Assembly: GCA_964579295.1 (NCBI GenBank)
Contig: CAZOGK010000003.1
Coordinates: forward strand, 153,865-217,864
Source of the DNA: JAAYYY01 sp964579295
GTDB lineage: Bacteria; Chloroflexota; Anaerolineae; Promineifilales; Promineifilaceae
DNA length: 64,000 bases
Direction of reading: 5' to 3'
In this document: positions 15,554 through 25,062 of the stretch, in pieces
How the letters are laid out: each line of letters opens with the position of its first letter
How positions within the stretch are numbered: position 1 is the first letter of the stretch
Position numbers and translations under genes: made by a program
The notes under the pieces: model-generated
What the model was told of the DNA's origin: nothing
Databases searched by the model: none
Seen by the model: only the letters and a program-made list of their open reading frames with translations

Positions 15554-16723
15554 ATGGCAACCGAAATCCTTTCCACCACCCACTTCAACATGTTACTCGA
15601 CGACTGTGTGGGCTTTGCGCAGCGGCTGATCCAGACGCCCAGTATGCCCGGTGAGGAGCAGGCAGTCGTCGCGCTCATCGCCGGCGAGATGCGCAAACTC
15701 TCCTTTGACGAGGTGTGGCAGGACAGCATAGGCAATGTCTACGGGCGCATCTTCGGACAGGATCGCACGCTGCCGGCCGTTGTCCTCAACAGCCACACCG
15801 ATCACGTCGATCCCGGCGACCCGGAATTGTGGCCCGTACCGCCTTACAGTGGGGAGATCGTCGATGGGCACATCGTCGGTCGCGGGGCGAGCGACATCAA
15901 GGGGCCGCTGGCCGTCCAGGTCTACGCCATGGCAGGCCTGCGCCGGGCTGGCCTGCGCCCCCGCCGTGACCTGGTCTTCACCGGCGTGGCGCAGGAAGAA
16001 GTCGGCGGCGCCGGCATGGTCTATTGGAGCCAGACGTGCGATTATCCGGTCGGCTTGCTCTTGCTGGGCGAGCCTTCCAGTAACCAGCTGGCGCTTGGCC
16101 ACCGGGGCATGCTCTCTATGTGGGTCACATTCCCCGGCCGCTCGGTCCATGCCAGCGTGCCGGAGAAAGGGGACAACCCCAATTTCGCGCTGGCCTCATT
16201 TCTGCAGCGGCTGCAGCGCGAACAACAGCGCCTGCGCAGCCACCCGCTGCTGGGCGCCACCACCGTCGCGCCGACGGTCATCGAAGTCGATACGCGAAGC
16301 TATAACGTCACCCCAGCCTGGACCCGCGTTCTGCTCGACTTCCGCACGGCGAGCGAGAACCCGGCCAGTCTGCGCGCCTTTGTCGCCGACGTGGCCGCTG
16401 ATCTCGCTCATTCGGTGAGCGCCGCCTATGAGACGATGCAGTTTCCCGAAGACGACGAGATAGTGACAGGCTTCTACACGCCGCCAGATGACCCTGCCGT
16501 GCCGCGGGTGCGCGAGCTACTGGGTCAGGGTATGGGCCGCGAGCCGGCGCTCAGCAGCTATCGTTTCGCCACCGATGGCCGGCACGTTGCCGACCAGGGC
16601 TTTCCTATTCTGGGCTATTCGCCCGGCGACGAGGGGCAGGCGCACATTGCCGGCGAGCGCATCAGCATAGATGCCATGAAGGAGAGCCTGCGTGGCCAGA
16701 TGCAGCTGCTGCTGGCCTATTAG
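15554..16723 (+). CDS. M20-family metallopeptidase/amidohydrolase
   Basis: This 389-residue enzyme belongs to the ArgE/DapE/YgeY group of di-zinc amidohydrolases. Metal and catalytic marks are NSHTDHVDPGD (first His), GRGASDIKG (bridging Asp), AQEEVGGAG (catalytic Glu pair) and the dimerisation-domain segment GHRGMLSMWVTFPGRSVHAS. It probably removes an acyl or aminoacyl group from a small peptide or amino acid derivative. Substrate is not evident. It lies 3 bases after the HD hydrolase gene and ends 9 bases from the convergent ABC permease gene. Confidence 0.88.
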   Translation: MATEILSTTHFNMLLDDCVGFAQRLIQTPSMPGEEQAVVALIAGEMRKLSFDEVWQDSIGNVYGRIFGQDRTLPAVVLNSHTDHVDPGDPELWPVPPYSGEIVDGHIVGRGASDIKGPLAVQVYAMAGLRRAGLRPRRDLVFTGVAQEEVGGAGMVYWSQTCDYPVGLLLLGEPSSNQLALGHRGMLSMWVTFPGRSVHASVPEKGDNPNFALASFLQRLQREQQRLRSHPLLGATTVAPTVIEVDTRSYNVTPAWTRVLLDFRTASENPASLRAFVADVAADLAHSVSAAYETMQFPEDDEIVTGFYTPPDDPAVPRVRELLGQGMGREPALSSYRFATDGRHVADQGFPILGYSPGDEGQAHIAGERISIDAMKESLRGQMQLLLAY

Positions 16724-16732
16724 CCACACGCT

Positions 16733-18397
16733 CTAGAACTCGCCAACGTCGGCAAAGCGGAAGCGCTCGATGAGGAGAAAGCCGGCAGTGGTGACCCCCA
16801 TCAGGATCGTGCTCATTGCCAGCGCCTGGCCGAAGTTCTGCTCGCCGGCGACGCCCAGATAACGCCCGATGGCAATAGGCATGGTCAGGTAGCCGCTGTT
16901 GGGCCGCACGATAAAGCTGGTGGCGCCGAACTCGCCCATGCTCACCGTAAAGGCGAAGACAGCGGCGACCAGGAGCGCGCGCCCGACGATGGGCAGATCT
17001 ACTTCGCGCCAGACGCGGCCCGGCGAGGCGCCCAGCACCGCCGCCGCCTCACGCAGGCTGGGCTTGATTCCCTGCAGCACGGGTAGAACGGTGCGCACGA
17101 CAAACGGAAAGGCGACCAGCGTGTGCGCGATGAGTACCAGCACAGGCGACGTGCGCAGGCGATCAAAGGTCACGACATAGCCGAAGCCCAGGGTGACGGC
17201 GGAAGCGCCGAGGGGCAGCATGAAGAGGGGATCGAGCCAGCCGCGCCAGCGCCCGGAGGCGGTGAGCAAGCGGGCGCTGATCAGGCCCAGCAGACTGGCC
17301 GCAATCACCGTCAGAAAGGCATAGCCAAGCGAGTTGCGAATAGCGGCTAGCGGTGGAATGAAGGTGATACTGCCTCGTTCCTGGACTGGCAGGGCCTGAT
17401 AGTAGCTGAGGGTAAAACCGTCGCGACTGGTGAAAGAGCGCGCCGCAAGGGACAGAAGCGGGGAAAGCACGATCAGCAGCAGGACCACAACTAACAGGGT
17501 TACCAGGATGCGCTGCCAGGTTGTTTGCGGCGGGCGCGCGTTTTCCTGCTCCGGGCGGAAGTCGAGGGCGACGGCGCTGCGCTGCTGCCACCTCGTATAG
17601 AGCAGCATGATGCCAAAGGTAAGGAGTATTTGCAGCAGGGAAAGCACGGCTGCTACCCCTGGCCGCAGGAAAGTAACGTACTGGCGGTAGATTTCGGTCT
17701 CCAAGGTGCTGAAAGCCGGCCCACCCAGCAAGAGGATGACGCCAAAGCTGGTGAAAGTAAAGAGGTAAATAAGAAGTGCGGCGGCGATGAGGGGCGGCCG
17801 CAGCAGCGGCAGCGTCACCTCCCAGAAGGTGCGCAGCGGGTTGGCGCCCAATACCCGTGCGGCTTCCGTCATGCGCGGGCTCAGGCTCGACCAGAAGCCG
17901 CCGACCAGCCGCACGACGATGGTCACATTGTAAAAAACGTGGGCCATCAGGATGATGGTTAGCGTCTGCTCCAGGCGGATAGGCGGCTGCGATAGCCCCA
18001 GGAGCGCTGCCAGGCCGCTGTTGAGCGGGCCGTTGGGGCCAAGCAGAGCGCGAAAGGCGGCCGCCACTACCACTGTAGGCATGACGAATGGCACCGTCGT
18101 CAGCGCCCTGAGCGTGCCTTTGCCCCGAAATTCAAAGCGGGCAAAGAGGTAGGCGGCGGGCAGGCCGAGCAGCAGCGTAAGGACCGTGGAGAGCGCTGCC
18201 TGCCAGATGGTGAACCACAGAACGCCCCGGTAGTAGGGGCGTTCAACGATCTGCGCCAGCGCATCGACGCTGACACTCAGGCCCAGAATGCGGGCCAGTG
18301 GGTAGAAGAAGAAGAGGCCGAGAAAAAGGAAAGGCAGCCCCAAGAGGACTGCCCTTCCCAACGCGCGCAGCATTCTTGCCGGCACAGATGCGCTCAC
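16733..18397 (-). CDS. ABC transporter permease, fused two-domain (iron/thiamine type)
   Basis: This 554-residue protein holds two permease domains of about six membrane segments each. Each has an EAA loop that docks on the ATPase: EAARVLGANPLRTFWEVTLP in the first half and EAAAVLGASPGRVWREVDLP in the second. This layout is that of ThiP and of ferric iron (FbpB/SfuB) importers. No ATPase or substrate-binding gene lies next to it, so the partners must be encoded elsewhere and the cargo is uncertain. The GTG at 18397 has no clear ribosome-binding site; ATG 18373 is an alternative. Confidence 0.87.
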   Translation of the reverse strand: MSASVPARMLRALGRAVLLGLPFLFLGLFFFYPLARILGLSVSVDALAQIVERPYYRGVLWFTIWQAALSTVLTLLLGLPAAYLFARFEFRGKGTLRALTTVPFVMPTVVVAAAFRALLGPNGPLNSGLAALLGLSQPPIRLEQTLTIILMAHVFYNVTIVVRLVGGFWSSLSPRMTEAARVLGANPLRTFWEVTLPLLRPPLIAAALLIYLFTFTSFGVILLLGGPAFSTLETEIYRQYVTFLRPGVAAVLSLLQILLTFGIMLLYTRWQQRSAVALDFRPEQENARPPQTTWQRILVTLLVVVLLLIVLSPLLSLAARSFTSRDGFTLSYYQALPVQERGSITFIPPLAAIRNSLGYAFLTVIAASLLGLISARLLTASGRWRGWLDPLFMLPLGASAVTLGFGYVVTFDRLRTSPVLVLIAHTLVAFPFVVRTVLPVLQGIKPSLREAAAVLGASPGRVWREVDLPIVGRALLVAAVFAFTVSMGEFGATSFIVRPNSGYLTMPIAIGRYLGVAGEQNFGQALAMSTILMGVTTAGFLLIERFRFADVGEF

Positions 18398-18447
18398 AGC
18401 AGGCTAAACAACCAGACTAATCGGCTGCTTATGACGGCCATGCTCGC

Positions 18448-19323
18448 TTAGACCGCGCCGTCGAGGTGGGCGCTGTCCAGATAGGCAACGCCCAGAGTGC
18501 CGGGACCGGTATGGGTGCCAACGACCGGACTTAGCTCGGAAAGCCTCAGCCTGGCCGGCTTGAACTGCGCCTGGACCTGCGCGTACAGCTCCTGCGCTTC
18601 CTCCGGCGCGGCCGCGTGGGCCACCACCATGTGCAGGGGCGCCGCCCCCGCCGAATCTTCCCTGACGCCCTCCAGCATGCGCTCGACGGCTTTCCGTTTG
18701 GTACGTACCGAGGTGAGCGCCTCTACTTTGCCCTCGTGGAGGTGCAACAGCGGCTTGATGGACAGGACAGAACCCAGGAGGCGCTTGGCCCCGCCGATAC
18801 GCCCGCCTTTGTGCAGGTATTCAAGCGTATCGACGACAAACACCACGCGAACGTGCGGCGAAACCTTGCGCGCCAGAGCAGCGATCTGCTTGTAATCCTG
18901 CCCGGCGTCCAGCGCTCCGGTCATGCCTTCGACAATGAGCGATAGGCCCAGCGCCGCCGAGCGCGTGTCGACTATTTCTATCGGAAACGACTGTTCCATC
19001 ATGTCACGCGCCGCGTGGGCGGAGGCGATGGTGCCGCTCAGCTCGCTGGAAATCAGAATGGCGACAATGCTCTCGGCGGTCTCAGCCACATCCTGGAAAA
19101 AGCTGAGAAAGCGCCCGGCCGATGGTTGCGACGTGGTGGGCAGCTCCCGCGCCATGCGTAACCGCTCGTAGAATTCGGCCGCCGTAATATCCACGTTGTC
19201 CAGCATGCTCTCCTCGCCCCAATGCAGGTTCTGGGGGATGATGTGGATAGGATATTTATCCAGTACCTCCTGCGGCAGAAACGCAGTGCTGTCCGTGACG
19301 ATGGCTACCTTATGCTTGGTCAT
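18448..19323 (-). CDS. DegV-family fatty-acid-binding protein
   Basis: This 291-residue protein matches DegV/FakB. It starts with HKVAIVTDSTAFLP, has the SSELSGTIASAHAAR lipid-head loop, and continues with VDTLEYLHKGGRIGGAKRLLGS. FakB proteins hold a fatty acid so that the kinase FakA can phosphorylate it; no FakA is encoded in this window. ATG 19323 is chosen because AAAGGAG precedes it and 26 upstream in-frame codons overlap topA. It follows topA on the same strand after a short gap. Confidence 0.92.
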   Translation of the reverse strand: MTKHKVAIVTDSTAFLPQEVLDKYPIHIIPQNLHWGEESMLDNVDITAAEFYERLRMARELPTTSQPSAGRFLSFFQDVAETAESIVAILISSELSGTIASAHAARDMMEQSFPIEIVDTRSAALGLSLIVEGMTGALDAGQDYKQIAALARKVSPHVRVVFVVDTLEYLHKGGRIGGAKRLLGSVLSIKPLLHLHEGKVEALTSVRTKRKAVERMLEGVREDSAGAAPLHMVVAHAAAPEEAQELYAQVQAQFKPARLRLSELSPVVGTHTGPGTLGVAYLDSAHLDGAV

Positions 19324-19346
19324 TTCCTTTCTCCTTTCCTCACCCC

Positions 19347-21791
19347 CTAGGCTGTTTCCTTTTCCTCTCTCACCGGCTGGCGCTCGCCGCACACTGTGCA
19401 TTCAGCCTGGCGTGCGGACTGCTGCACCAGCAGTCCGCCGCACTTACGGCATCCGCCCGGTAGCGGCCGTTTCCAGCTTGTCCACTCACAGTCAGGATAG
19501 TTGGCGCAGCCGTAGAACGTCTTGCCGCGGCGGGTGCGCTTGACGATCAGGTCTCCGCCGCATAGGGGGCAATCGACTCCTACCTTCTCCACAATCTGCT
19601 CCGTATAGCGGCAGGTTGGAAAGCTACTGCAGCCAATAAAGCGGCCATAGCGGCCCGTCCGGTAGAGAAGGTCGCTGCCGCACTGCGGGCAGGCGCGCCC
19701 GACCGGCTCCGGCTCCTGTTGCACGCGCACCTCGGGCATATCGTCTTCAGCCAGCTCCAGATTACGCGCGAAATCTTCGTAGAACTCGCGGACCACAGGC
19801 ACCCAGGGGCGGCCCTCGGCAATTTCGTCCAGTTCGTCTTCCATGCGCGCCGTGAAGCCCACCGACATGACATCCGGGAAGTATTGCACGAGCAGGTCGT
19901 TAACCACCTGGCCGGTCTCCGTCGGGACGAGCCGCTTGTCTTCGGTCGTGACGTAGCCCCGGTTCTGGATCGTGGAGATGATCGAGGCGTAGGTGCTGGG
20001 TCGGCCAATGCCGTTCTGTTCCAGCTCCTTCACCAGCGTCGCCTCGCTAAAACGCGGCGGCGGCTGGGTGAAGTGCTGTTCCGGCAGCAGCTGCAGCAGA
20101 TCCAGTGACTCGCCGGCCTGGAGATCGCCAGGCACGACAACTTCGGCATCCGCCGGCCGGTCTTCTGGCTCGCTCTCCTCATAGAGCGCCAGGAAGCCGG
20201 GGAAGCGCAACGTTGAGCCGCTGGCGCGGAAGAGATAGGGCCGCTTGTCGACCGGCGTGGCGGCGGGGCCGGCCATGATGTCTACCGAGACCGTATCATA
20301 AAGAGCAGCCTCCATCTGGCTGGCGACAAAGCGCTTCCAGATGAGATTGTAGAGGCGATATTGATCGCGCGACAGATAGGGCTTGACCTGGTGTGGCGTG
20401 TGGCGCACCGACGTGGGGCGAATGGCCTCATGGGCTTCCTGAGCGCCCTTGGAGTGCGTCTTGTAATCGCGCGGGCTCTGCGGCGTGTAGTCGCTGCCGA
20501 ACCGCTCCACGATGTATTGGCGCGCCTCGGCCTGCGCTTCGCGCGAGACAGAGACACTGTCTGTACGCATGTAGGTGATCAGACCTTCAGTGCCCTCGTT
20601 GCCCAGGTCGACGCCTTCATAGAGCTGCTGGGCAATGCGCATCGTCTTGTTCGTGCCAAAGCTGAGCGAGCGAGAGGCTTCCTGCTGCAGCGTACTGGTC
20701 GTGAACGGCGCCGCTGGCCGGCGCTGGCGCTGTCCCAGCCGGACGTCGGCCACGTGCCAGGCCGCGCCTTCCAGCGCCAGTAGATGATGCTGCACGGTTT
20801 CCTCGTTAGGCAGCTCCAGATCGTTCCCCTGGAACTTGTGCAAGCGGGCGCTGAAGAACGGGCGCGGCTCTTCGCCGCGATGCTGTTCCTGACTGAGCGC
20901 CGCGTCAATGGTCCAGTACTCCTGGGGCTCGAATGAATCAATCTCACGCTCGCGCTCGACGACGAGGCGCACGGCCACCGATTGCACGCGGCCCGCAGAG
21001 AGGCGCCCACGCACCTTGCGCCAGAGCAGCGGGCTCAGCTTATAGCCGACGAGCCGGTCGAGGATGCGGCGCGCCTGCTGGGCATCCACCCGGTCCATAT
21101 CGATGTCGCGCGGGTTCTCAAAGGCCGCTTTTATGGCCGGCTTGGTAATCTCCTGGAAGACAACGCGCCTGGTGCGCTTCGGGTCCATCTCCGCCGCCTC
21201 GCGCACGTGCCAGGCAATCGCCTCGCCCTCGCGGTCGAGGTCAGTCGCCAGAAAGATTTCCTGGGCGCGGGCCGCCGCTTCTTTCAGGTCGCGCACCACG
21301 TCCCGCTTCTCATTCGGGACCCGGTATTCGGGCTCGAAGCTATTATCCACGGCAACGCTGAGACGCGACTTAAGCAGGTCGCGTACGTGGCCCACACTCG
21401 ACTTCACCTGGTAGCCGCTGCCCAGATAGCGCCCAATCGTGCGCGCTTTGGCCGGCGACTCGACGACGACCAGCTTACCGGAGCGGCGGCGATTGCCGTC
21501 CTGGCTGCTGCTCGCCTTCTTCGTGCTGCGTGCTTTCTTCTTTCCGGCCCGCTTGCCCGGCGCGTCCTTACGCCCGGAAGCCGTCTTGCCCTTGCTGCGT
21601 GGGGCAGGCTCGGGCTTCGGTAGCCCCTCGTGCAGCGGCGTGTAGCCCGTACGGTAGATCGTGCCGCCGCAAACGGGGCAGACACCGCGTGTGCCCGGCG
21701 AGCCGCTGGCCGAATATTCCGCCTGCGGCGACTGCAGCGCCCGCTTCTGGCGGCATTTCATACAATATCCTTCTATCTGCAAATCAGTCAT
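19347..21791 (-). CDS. topA: DNA topoisomerase I with extra N-terminal zinc ribbon
   Basis: This 814-residue type IA topoisomerase relaxes negative supercoils. The toprim domain begins at about residue 106 (KLVVVESPAKA) and holds DLDREGE (184-190). The catalytic tyrosine is Y407 in TYMRTDS. The C-terminus has C4 zinc ribbons (CPQCGSDLLYR..., CPLCGGDLI..., CRKCGGLLV...). An added N-terminal module of about 100 residues has its own four-cysteine ribbon (C10, C13, C38, C41) and a Lys/Ser-rich linker, absent from E. coli TopA. It begins 2 bases after manC and is followed by degV. A nearby dprA is also typical of Gram-positive genomes. Confidence 0.97.
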   Translation of the reverse strand: MTDLQIEGYCMKCRQKRALQSPQAEYSASGSPGTRGVCPVCGGTIYRTGYTPLHEGLPKPEPAPRSKGKTASGRKDAPGKRAGKKKARSTKKASSSQDGNRRRSGKLVVVESPAKARTIGRYLGSGYQVKSSVGHVRDLLKSRLSVAVDNSFEPEYRVPNEKRDVVRDLKEAAARAQEIFLATDLDREGEAIAWHVREAAEMDPKRTRRVVFQEITKPAIKAAFENPRDIDMDRVDAQQARRILDRLVGYKLSPLLWRKVRGRLSAGRVQSVAVRLVVEREREIDSFEPQEYWTIDAALSQEQHRGEEPRPFFSARLHKFQGNDLELPNEETVQHHLLALEGAAWHVADVRLGQRQRRPAAPFTTSTLQQEASRSLSFGTNKTMRIAQQLYEGVDLGNEGTEGLITYMRTDSVSVSREAQAEARQYIVERFGSDYTPQSPRDYKTHSKGAQEAHEAIRPTSVRHTPHQVKPYLSRDQYRLYNLIWKRFVASQMEAALYDTVSVDIMAGPAATPVDKRPYLFRASGSTLRFPGFLALYEESEPEDRPADAEVVVPGDLQAGESLDLLQLLPEQHFTQPPPRFSEATLVKELEQNGIGRPSTYASIISTIQNRGYVTTEDKRLVPTETGQVVNDLLVQYFPDVMSVGFTARMEDELDEIAEGRPWVPVVREFYEDFARNLELAEDDMPEVRVQQEPEPVGRACPQCGSDLLYRTGRYGRFIGCSSFPTCRYTEQIVEKVGVDCPLCGGDLIVKRTRRGKTFYGCANYPDCEWTSWKRPLPGGCRKCGGLLVQQSARQAECTVCGERQPVREEKETA

Positions 21792-21793
21792 GC

Positions 21794-22885
21794 CTAACTA
21801 AAATTCTCCAGCTCTGTTCCTTCCAGGCTATTAACGAATTCTTTTACCCGGGGGATCATATCTTTGTGGACGACGAGGATAGCGTCCTCGGTGTTTACCA
21901 CGACTATGCCATCCAGGCCAATCACTGCCATGAGCTTGTCACTTTCGTAGTTGAAAAGCAAGCTATCACGGGTATCAGGCGCCCTTACTAATCCTTGAGT
22001 AACGGTCTCGTCCTCGTCGCCGGCCAGCGCTTCTTTCAGCGCATAGAGCGTGCCAGGATCGCTCCAGCCCATCTCGCCGTGCAGCGAGACCGCCTGCTCC
22101 GGCGCCACATGGGTCAGGATGGCATCGTCAAAGCTAATCTTTGTCAGGCGCGGATAAACCTCGCGCAATGTTGGCTCATACTGATCGCTACCAATGGCCG
22201 CTTCGATGCGCGCCAGGCCCGCGCTCATCTCGGGTTGGCGCCGGGCATAAAGCTCACGCACAAAACCAACCGTCGTCACGAAATAACCAGTGTTCCAGAC
22301 ATGGCGTTGCCCGGCTAACATCTCGCGCGCCCGCGTCAGCGGCGGGCGATAGACAAACGAGTCGAAGGCGAAGTATGGCCGGCCGGCCGCCTCGCCCAGC
22401 TGCTCGCCCAGGCCAATCCAGCCCAGGTTTTCGTTGGCAAAGCGCGGCGTCTCGCCAATGAAGACGATCTCGGCGCGCTTTTCCTCGATCAGCGCTTCTC
22501 CGGCGGCCAGTAGCTGCCGGAAGGCGCGCACATCGCTCATGTAATTGTCGCCCCAGAGGATAGCCAGCGGCTCGTCTGGGGCGGCCGCGGCGTGGGTCAG
22601 GTGGGCCAGCGCCAGGCCGACGGCGGGCGCCAGGTCGCGGCGCTCCGGTTCGCCGATGACGTTTTGCAGTGGGAGCGTGGGTAGTTGCTCGCGGATGATC
22701 TCCAGATAGCGCTCATTCGTCGAGACGTATATATTGTCCGCGCCATAAGGCTCCAGAACGCGGTCTACGGCGAGCTGCACAGTCGAACGCTCGCCGATAA
22801 TCGGCTCAAACTGCTTTGGCGTCTGTTTGCGGCTAATCGGCCACAGGCGGCGGCCGGTGCCCCCGGCAAAGATGACGATCTTCAT
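21794..22885 (-). CDS. manC: Mannose-1-phosphate guanylyltransferase (short form)
   Basis: This 363-residue nucleotidyltransferase makes GDP-mannose from mannose-1-phosphate and GTP. Visible marks are the N-terminal nucleotide loop FAGGTGRRLWPISR with PKQF, the LWGDNYMSD metal site, and NENLGWIGLG. It lacks the C-terminal cupin isomerase domain of bifunctional ManC/AlgA proteins. An AAAGGAA ribosome-binding site precedes ATG 22885. It sits between dprA and topA, an unusual insertion into that pair. It could feed the GDP-deoxyhexose reductase at 43320-44288; no 4,6-dehydratase is seen in this window. Confidence 0.93.
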   Translation of the reverse strand: MKIVIFAGGTGRRLWPISRKQTPKQFEPIIGERSTVQLAVDRVLEPYGADNIYVSTNERYLEIIREQLPTLPLQNVIGEPERRDLAPAVGLALAHLTHAAAAPDEPLAILWGDNYMSDVRAFRQLLAAGEALIEEKRAEIVFIGETPRFANENLGWIGLGEQLGEAAGRPYFAFDSFVYRPPLTRAREMLAGQRHVWNTGYFVTTVGFVRELYARRQPEMSAGLARIEAAIGSDQYEPTLREVYPRLTKISFDDAILTHVAPEQAVSLHGEMGWSDPGTLYALKEALAGDEDETVTQGLVRAPDTRDSLLFNYESDKLMAVIGLDGIVVVNTEDAILVVHKDMIPRVKEFVNSLEGTELENFS

Positions 22886-22918
22886 AAAACGTGTTCCTTT
22901 CAGGATGCGGACGCCATG

Positions 22919-24100
22919 CTACGCGTGTTCGGGAGCGCCGCTCAGACCTCTGTCGCTTTCGTCGTCGCCCGCTGTGGCGGCTCCGGTTTCATATTCGGGG
23001 CCCGGCTCGCGCGCCAGCACGAACTTCATACCGCCCACCTGCTGCACCATTCCCTTCAGCTCCATGAGCGCCAGCGTGCTGCCGACCAGCGCGCTGCTCA
23101 GGCCGGTCGTGCGCGTCAGGTCGTCCACGTGCACCGGCTGCGGCGATAGGTGGGCAAGGAGCATCGCCTCTTCCTCGCTCTCCGGCAGCGCCATCTGCAC
23201 GGCCACGTGCTGCGTCACCATGGTCAGGTTCAGCTCTTCCAGCACATCCTCGACGCCGAGCACCAGCTTGGCGCCCTGTTGGATGAGGCGATTGGGCCCG
23301 CGGCTCGCATGGCTGTTGATGTTGCCCGGCACGGCAAAGACCTCACGACTTTGCTCGGCGGCGAAGTTGGCTGTGATCAGGGCGCCGGAGCGCTCGCCGG
23401 CCTCGACGACAATGGTACCGAGACTGAGGCCGCTGATAATGCGGTTGCGCGGCGGGAAGTTCTTCGCATCCGGCGGCGTATCGAGCGCGTATTCGGAGAT
23501 GACTGCGCCCTGTCCACGCTCCACAATCGCTTTTACCAGACCACGGTGTTCCGGCGGGTAAATGGAAGCCAGCCCAGAACCAAGGACGGCGATGGTACGC
23601 CCCCCTACTTCTAGCGCGGTCTCATGCGCTATCCCATCAGTCCCGCGGGCCAGGCCGCTGACAATGGTGACATTGTTGCGCGCCAGGCCGGCCACCAGTT
23701 CGCGCGTGATCTGGCGCCCGTAGGACGTTACCCGGCGCGTGCCGACCACAGCGACAGCCCAGCTATCCATCTCCTGCAGAGTGCCCGCCACATAGAGTAC
23801 AGGCGGCGAGCCGGTGACCTCTCTTAGCAACCGCGGATAGCGCTCCGACTGCCAGGTCAGGACATCAATCCCGGCCGCGGCTACACGCGCCGCGTAACGC
23901 TCCAGGTCCACCGTTGCACGGACTTCCTGCAGGGTCGCTATCGCTCGCTTGTCGAGGCCAATGCGCTGAAGCTGGTCTTCTGGCGCCCGCCAGGCTGCTC
24001 CCAGCTCGCCGTAAAAATCGAGTAGTGCCTGCAGCTTAGCCGGCCCGATTCCGTTGACCAGGTTGAAGCCCAGCCAATACTTGATATCGTCCATGTCCAT
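22919..24100 (-). CDS. dprA: DNA-processing protein DprA
   Basis: This 393-residue protein loads RecA onto incoming single-stranded DNA during natural transformation. It has a SAM/HhH-like N-terminal region (NLVNGIGPAKLQALL) and the Rossmann core with VGTRRVTSYG, SGLARGTDGIAH, LGSGLASIYPPEH and NFPPRNRIISGLS. A winged-helix C-terminal domain follows (about 300-370). ATG 24100 is preferred over the adjacent TTG 24103. A GATTAT lies 5 bases upstream, so the mRNA may be leaderless. The gene is followed by manC and topA on the same strand. Confidence 0.95.
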   Translation of the reverse strand: MDMDDIKYWLGFNLVNGIGPAKLQALLDFYGELGAAWRAPEDQLQRIGLDKRAIATLQEVRATVDLERYAARVAAAGIDVLTWQSERYPRLLREVTGSPPVLYVAGTLQEMDSWAVAVVGTRRVTSYGRQITRELVAGLARNNVTIVSGLARGTDGIAHETALEVGGRTIAVLGSGLASIYPPEHRGLVKAIVERGQGAVISEYALDTPPDAKNFPPRNRIISGLSLGTIVVEAGERSGALITANFAAEQSREVFAVPGNINSHASRGPNRLIQQGAKLVLGVEDVLEELNLTMVTQHVAVQMALPESEEEAMLLAHLSPQPVHVDDLTRTTGLSSALVGSTLALMELKGMVQQVGGMKFVLAREPGPEYETGAATAGDDESDRGLSGAPEHA

Positions 24101-24164
24101 CAACGATAATCGGCGGGAATAACGGCGTCAAATGGGCAGCCTGCGCGCCGGCGTCTGGCTGCGC

Positions 24165-24767
24165 CTACAGCAGCCCTGGCAAGATATGCACGGTAATGCG
24201 GCCCGCCTCGAGGTCAATCTCCTGTACCACTTCCAGCGTGTTGGGCAGGAGCAGCTCACCGCGGGCGCCGGCCACGACGAATACTTCATTGGCGCCGGTC
24301 TCCAGCACCTCCTGCACGACGCCGAGCAGCTCGCCCTCGTCGGTGTAGACGTCCAGCCCTTCCAGCTGGTAGAAGTAATATTCGTCTTCGGCAAGCGGCA
24401 GCGCGTCTTCCAGCGGAATCAGGAGCAGCATACTGCGCAATGCCTCGGCTGCCTCGCGCGTGTCGATGCCGGCAAGCTGCAGGAGCGCCTGCTCTTTGTG
24501 CAGCCGCACCTTCCTGATTTCGACCCGTTCCGGCTCCTGCTCATCCGCGACGCGCGCGAGGTAGAGCTGCTCCAGCCAGGTCAGCCGCTCGGGCAGCTCG
24601 GTCAGAACTTCCACGCGCAGCTCACCACGCACGCCATGCGGCTTGACAATGCGCCCGACTACCAAAAAACGAGGCTCAGCCGGTCTATTTCCTGCTGAGC
24701 CTTGTTCCGGGTCGCGTTGATCTGGTTGCTCTCTGGCGCTCAACGAACCATCATCCTTTCGCGGCAA
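24165..24767 (-). CDS. rimM: Ribosome maturation factor RimM
   Basis: This 200-residue protein assists 30S assembly near S19. The RimM domain begins at about residue 33 (RFLVVGRIVKPHGVRGELRV), and the C-terminal PRC barrel includes YYFYQLEGLDVYT. About 30 extra residues at the N-terminus (Asp/Gln/Pro-rich) precede it. The only start that covers these is a TTG at 24767 with GAGGGG upstream; a later start is possible. It is the last gene of the rpsP-khpA-rimM set, a conserved order. Confidence 0.92.
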   Translation of the reverse strand: MPRKDDGSLSAREQPDQRDPEQGSAGNRPAEPRFLVVGRIVKPHGVRGELRVEVLTELPERLTWLEQLYLARVADEQEPERVEIRKVRLHKEQALLQLAGIDTREAAEALRSMLLLIPLEDALPLAEDEYYFYQLEGLDVYTDEGELLGVVQEVLETGANEVFVVAGARGELLLPNTLEVVQEIDLEAGRITVHILPGLL

Positions 24768-24811
24768 GGAAACCCCTCGGCCGCGTCTCCACTCACTTTT
24801 CCAGCCCGGCG

Positions 24812-25042
24812 CTAGTCTACGACTTCCAGCGTGACGCGCTTGCCTTCGCGGGCGGCAATGACCTCTACCAGAGCGCGCATGGCATTGACCACTCGGCCGC
24901 GCTTGCCGATGACGCGGCCCATATCCGGCTCGGCCACGTGCAGCTCGATGATAATAGCCGAGGCTTCCTGTATCTCTTTCACCGCGACGGCGTCGGGATG
25001 GTCAACTAACGACTTGGCGATGTATTCAACCAGCTCTTTCAT
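24812..25042 (-). CDS. khpA: KH-domain RNA-binding protein KhpA
   Basis: This 76-residue protein is a single KH domain with the GxxG loop in GRVIGKRGRVVNAMR. KhpA binds RNA, usually with KhpB (Jag), and affects cell division and expression. The ATG at 25042 is chosen over an in-frame TTG at 25054. It lies 20 bases after the rpsP stop and 44 bases before rimM, the standard rpsP-khpA-rimM order. Confidence 0.94.
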   Translation of the reverse strand: MKELVEYIAKSLVDHPDAVAVKEIQEASAIIIELHVAEPDMGRVIGKRGRVVNAMRALVEVIAAREGKRVTLEVVD

Positions 25043-25062
25043 AGGCCTACCCAACAGGGAGA

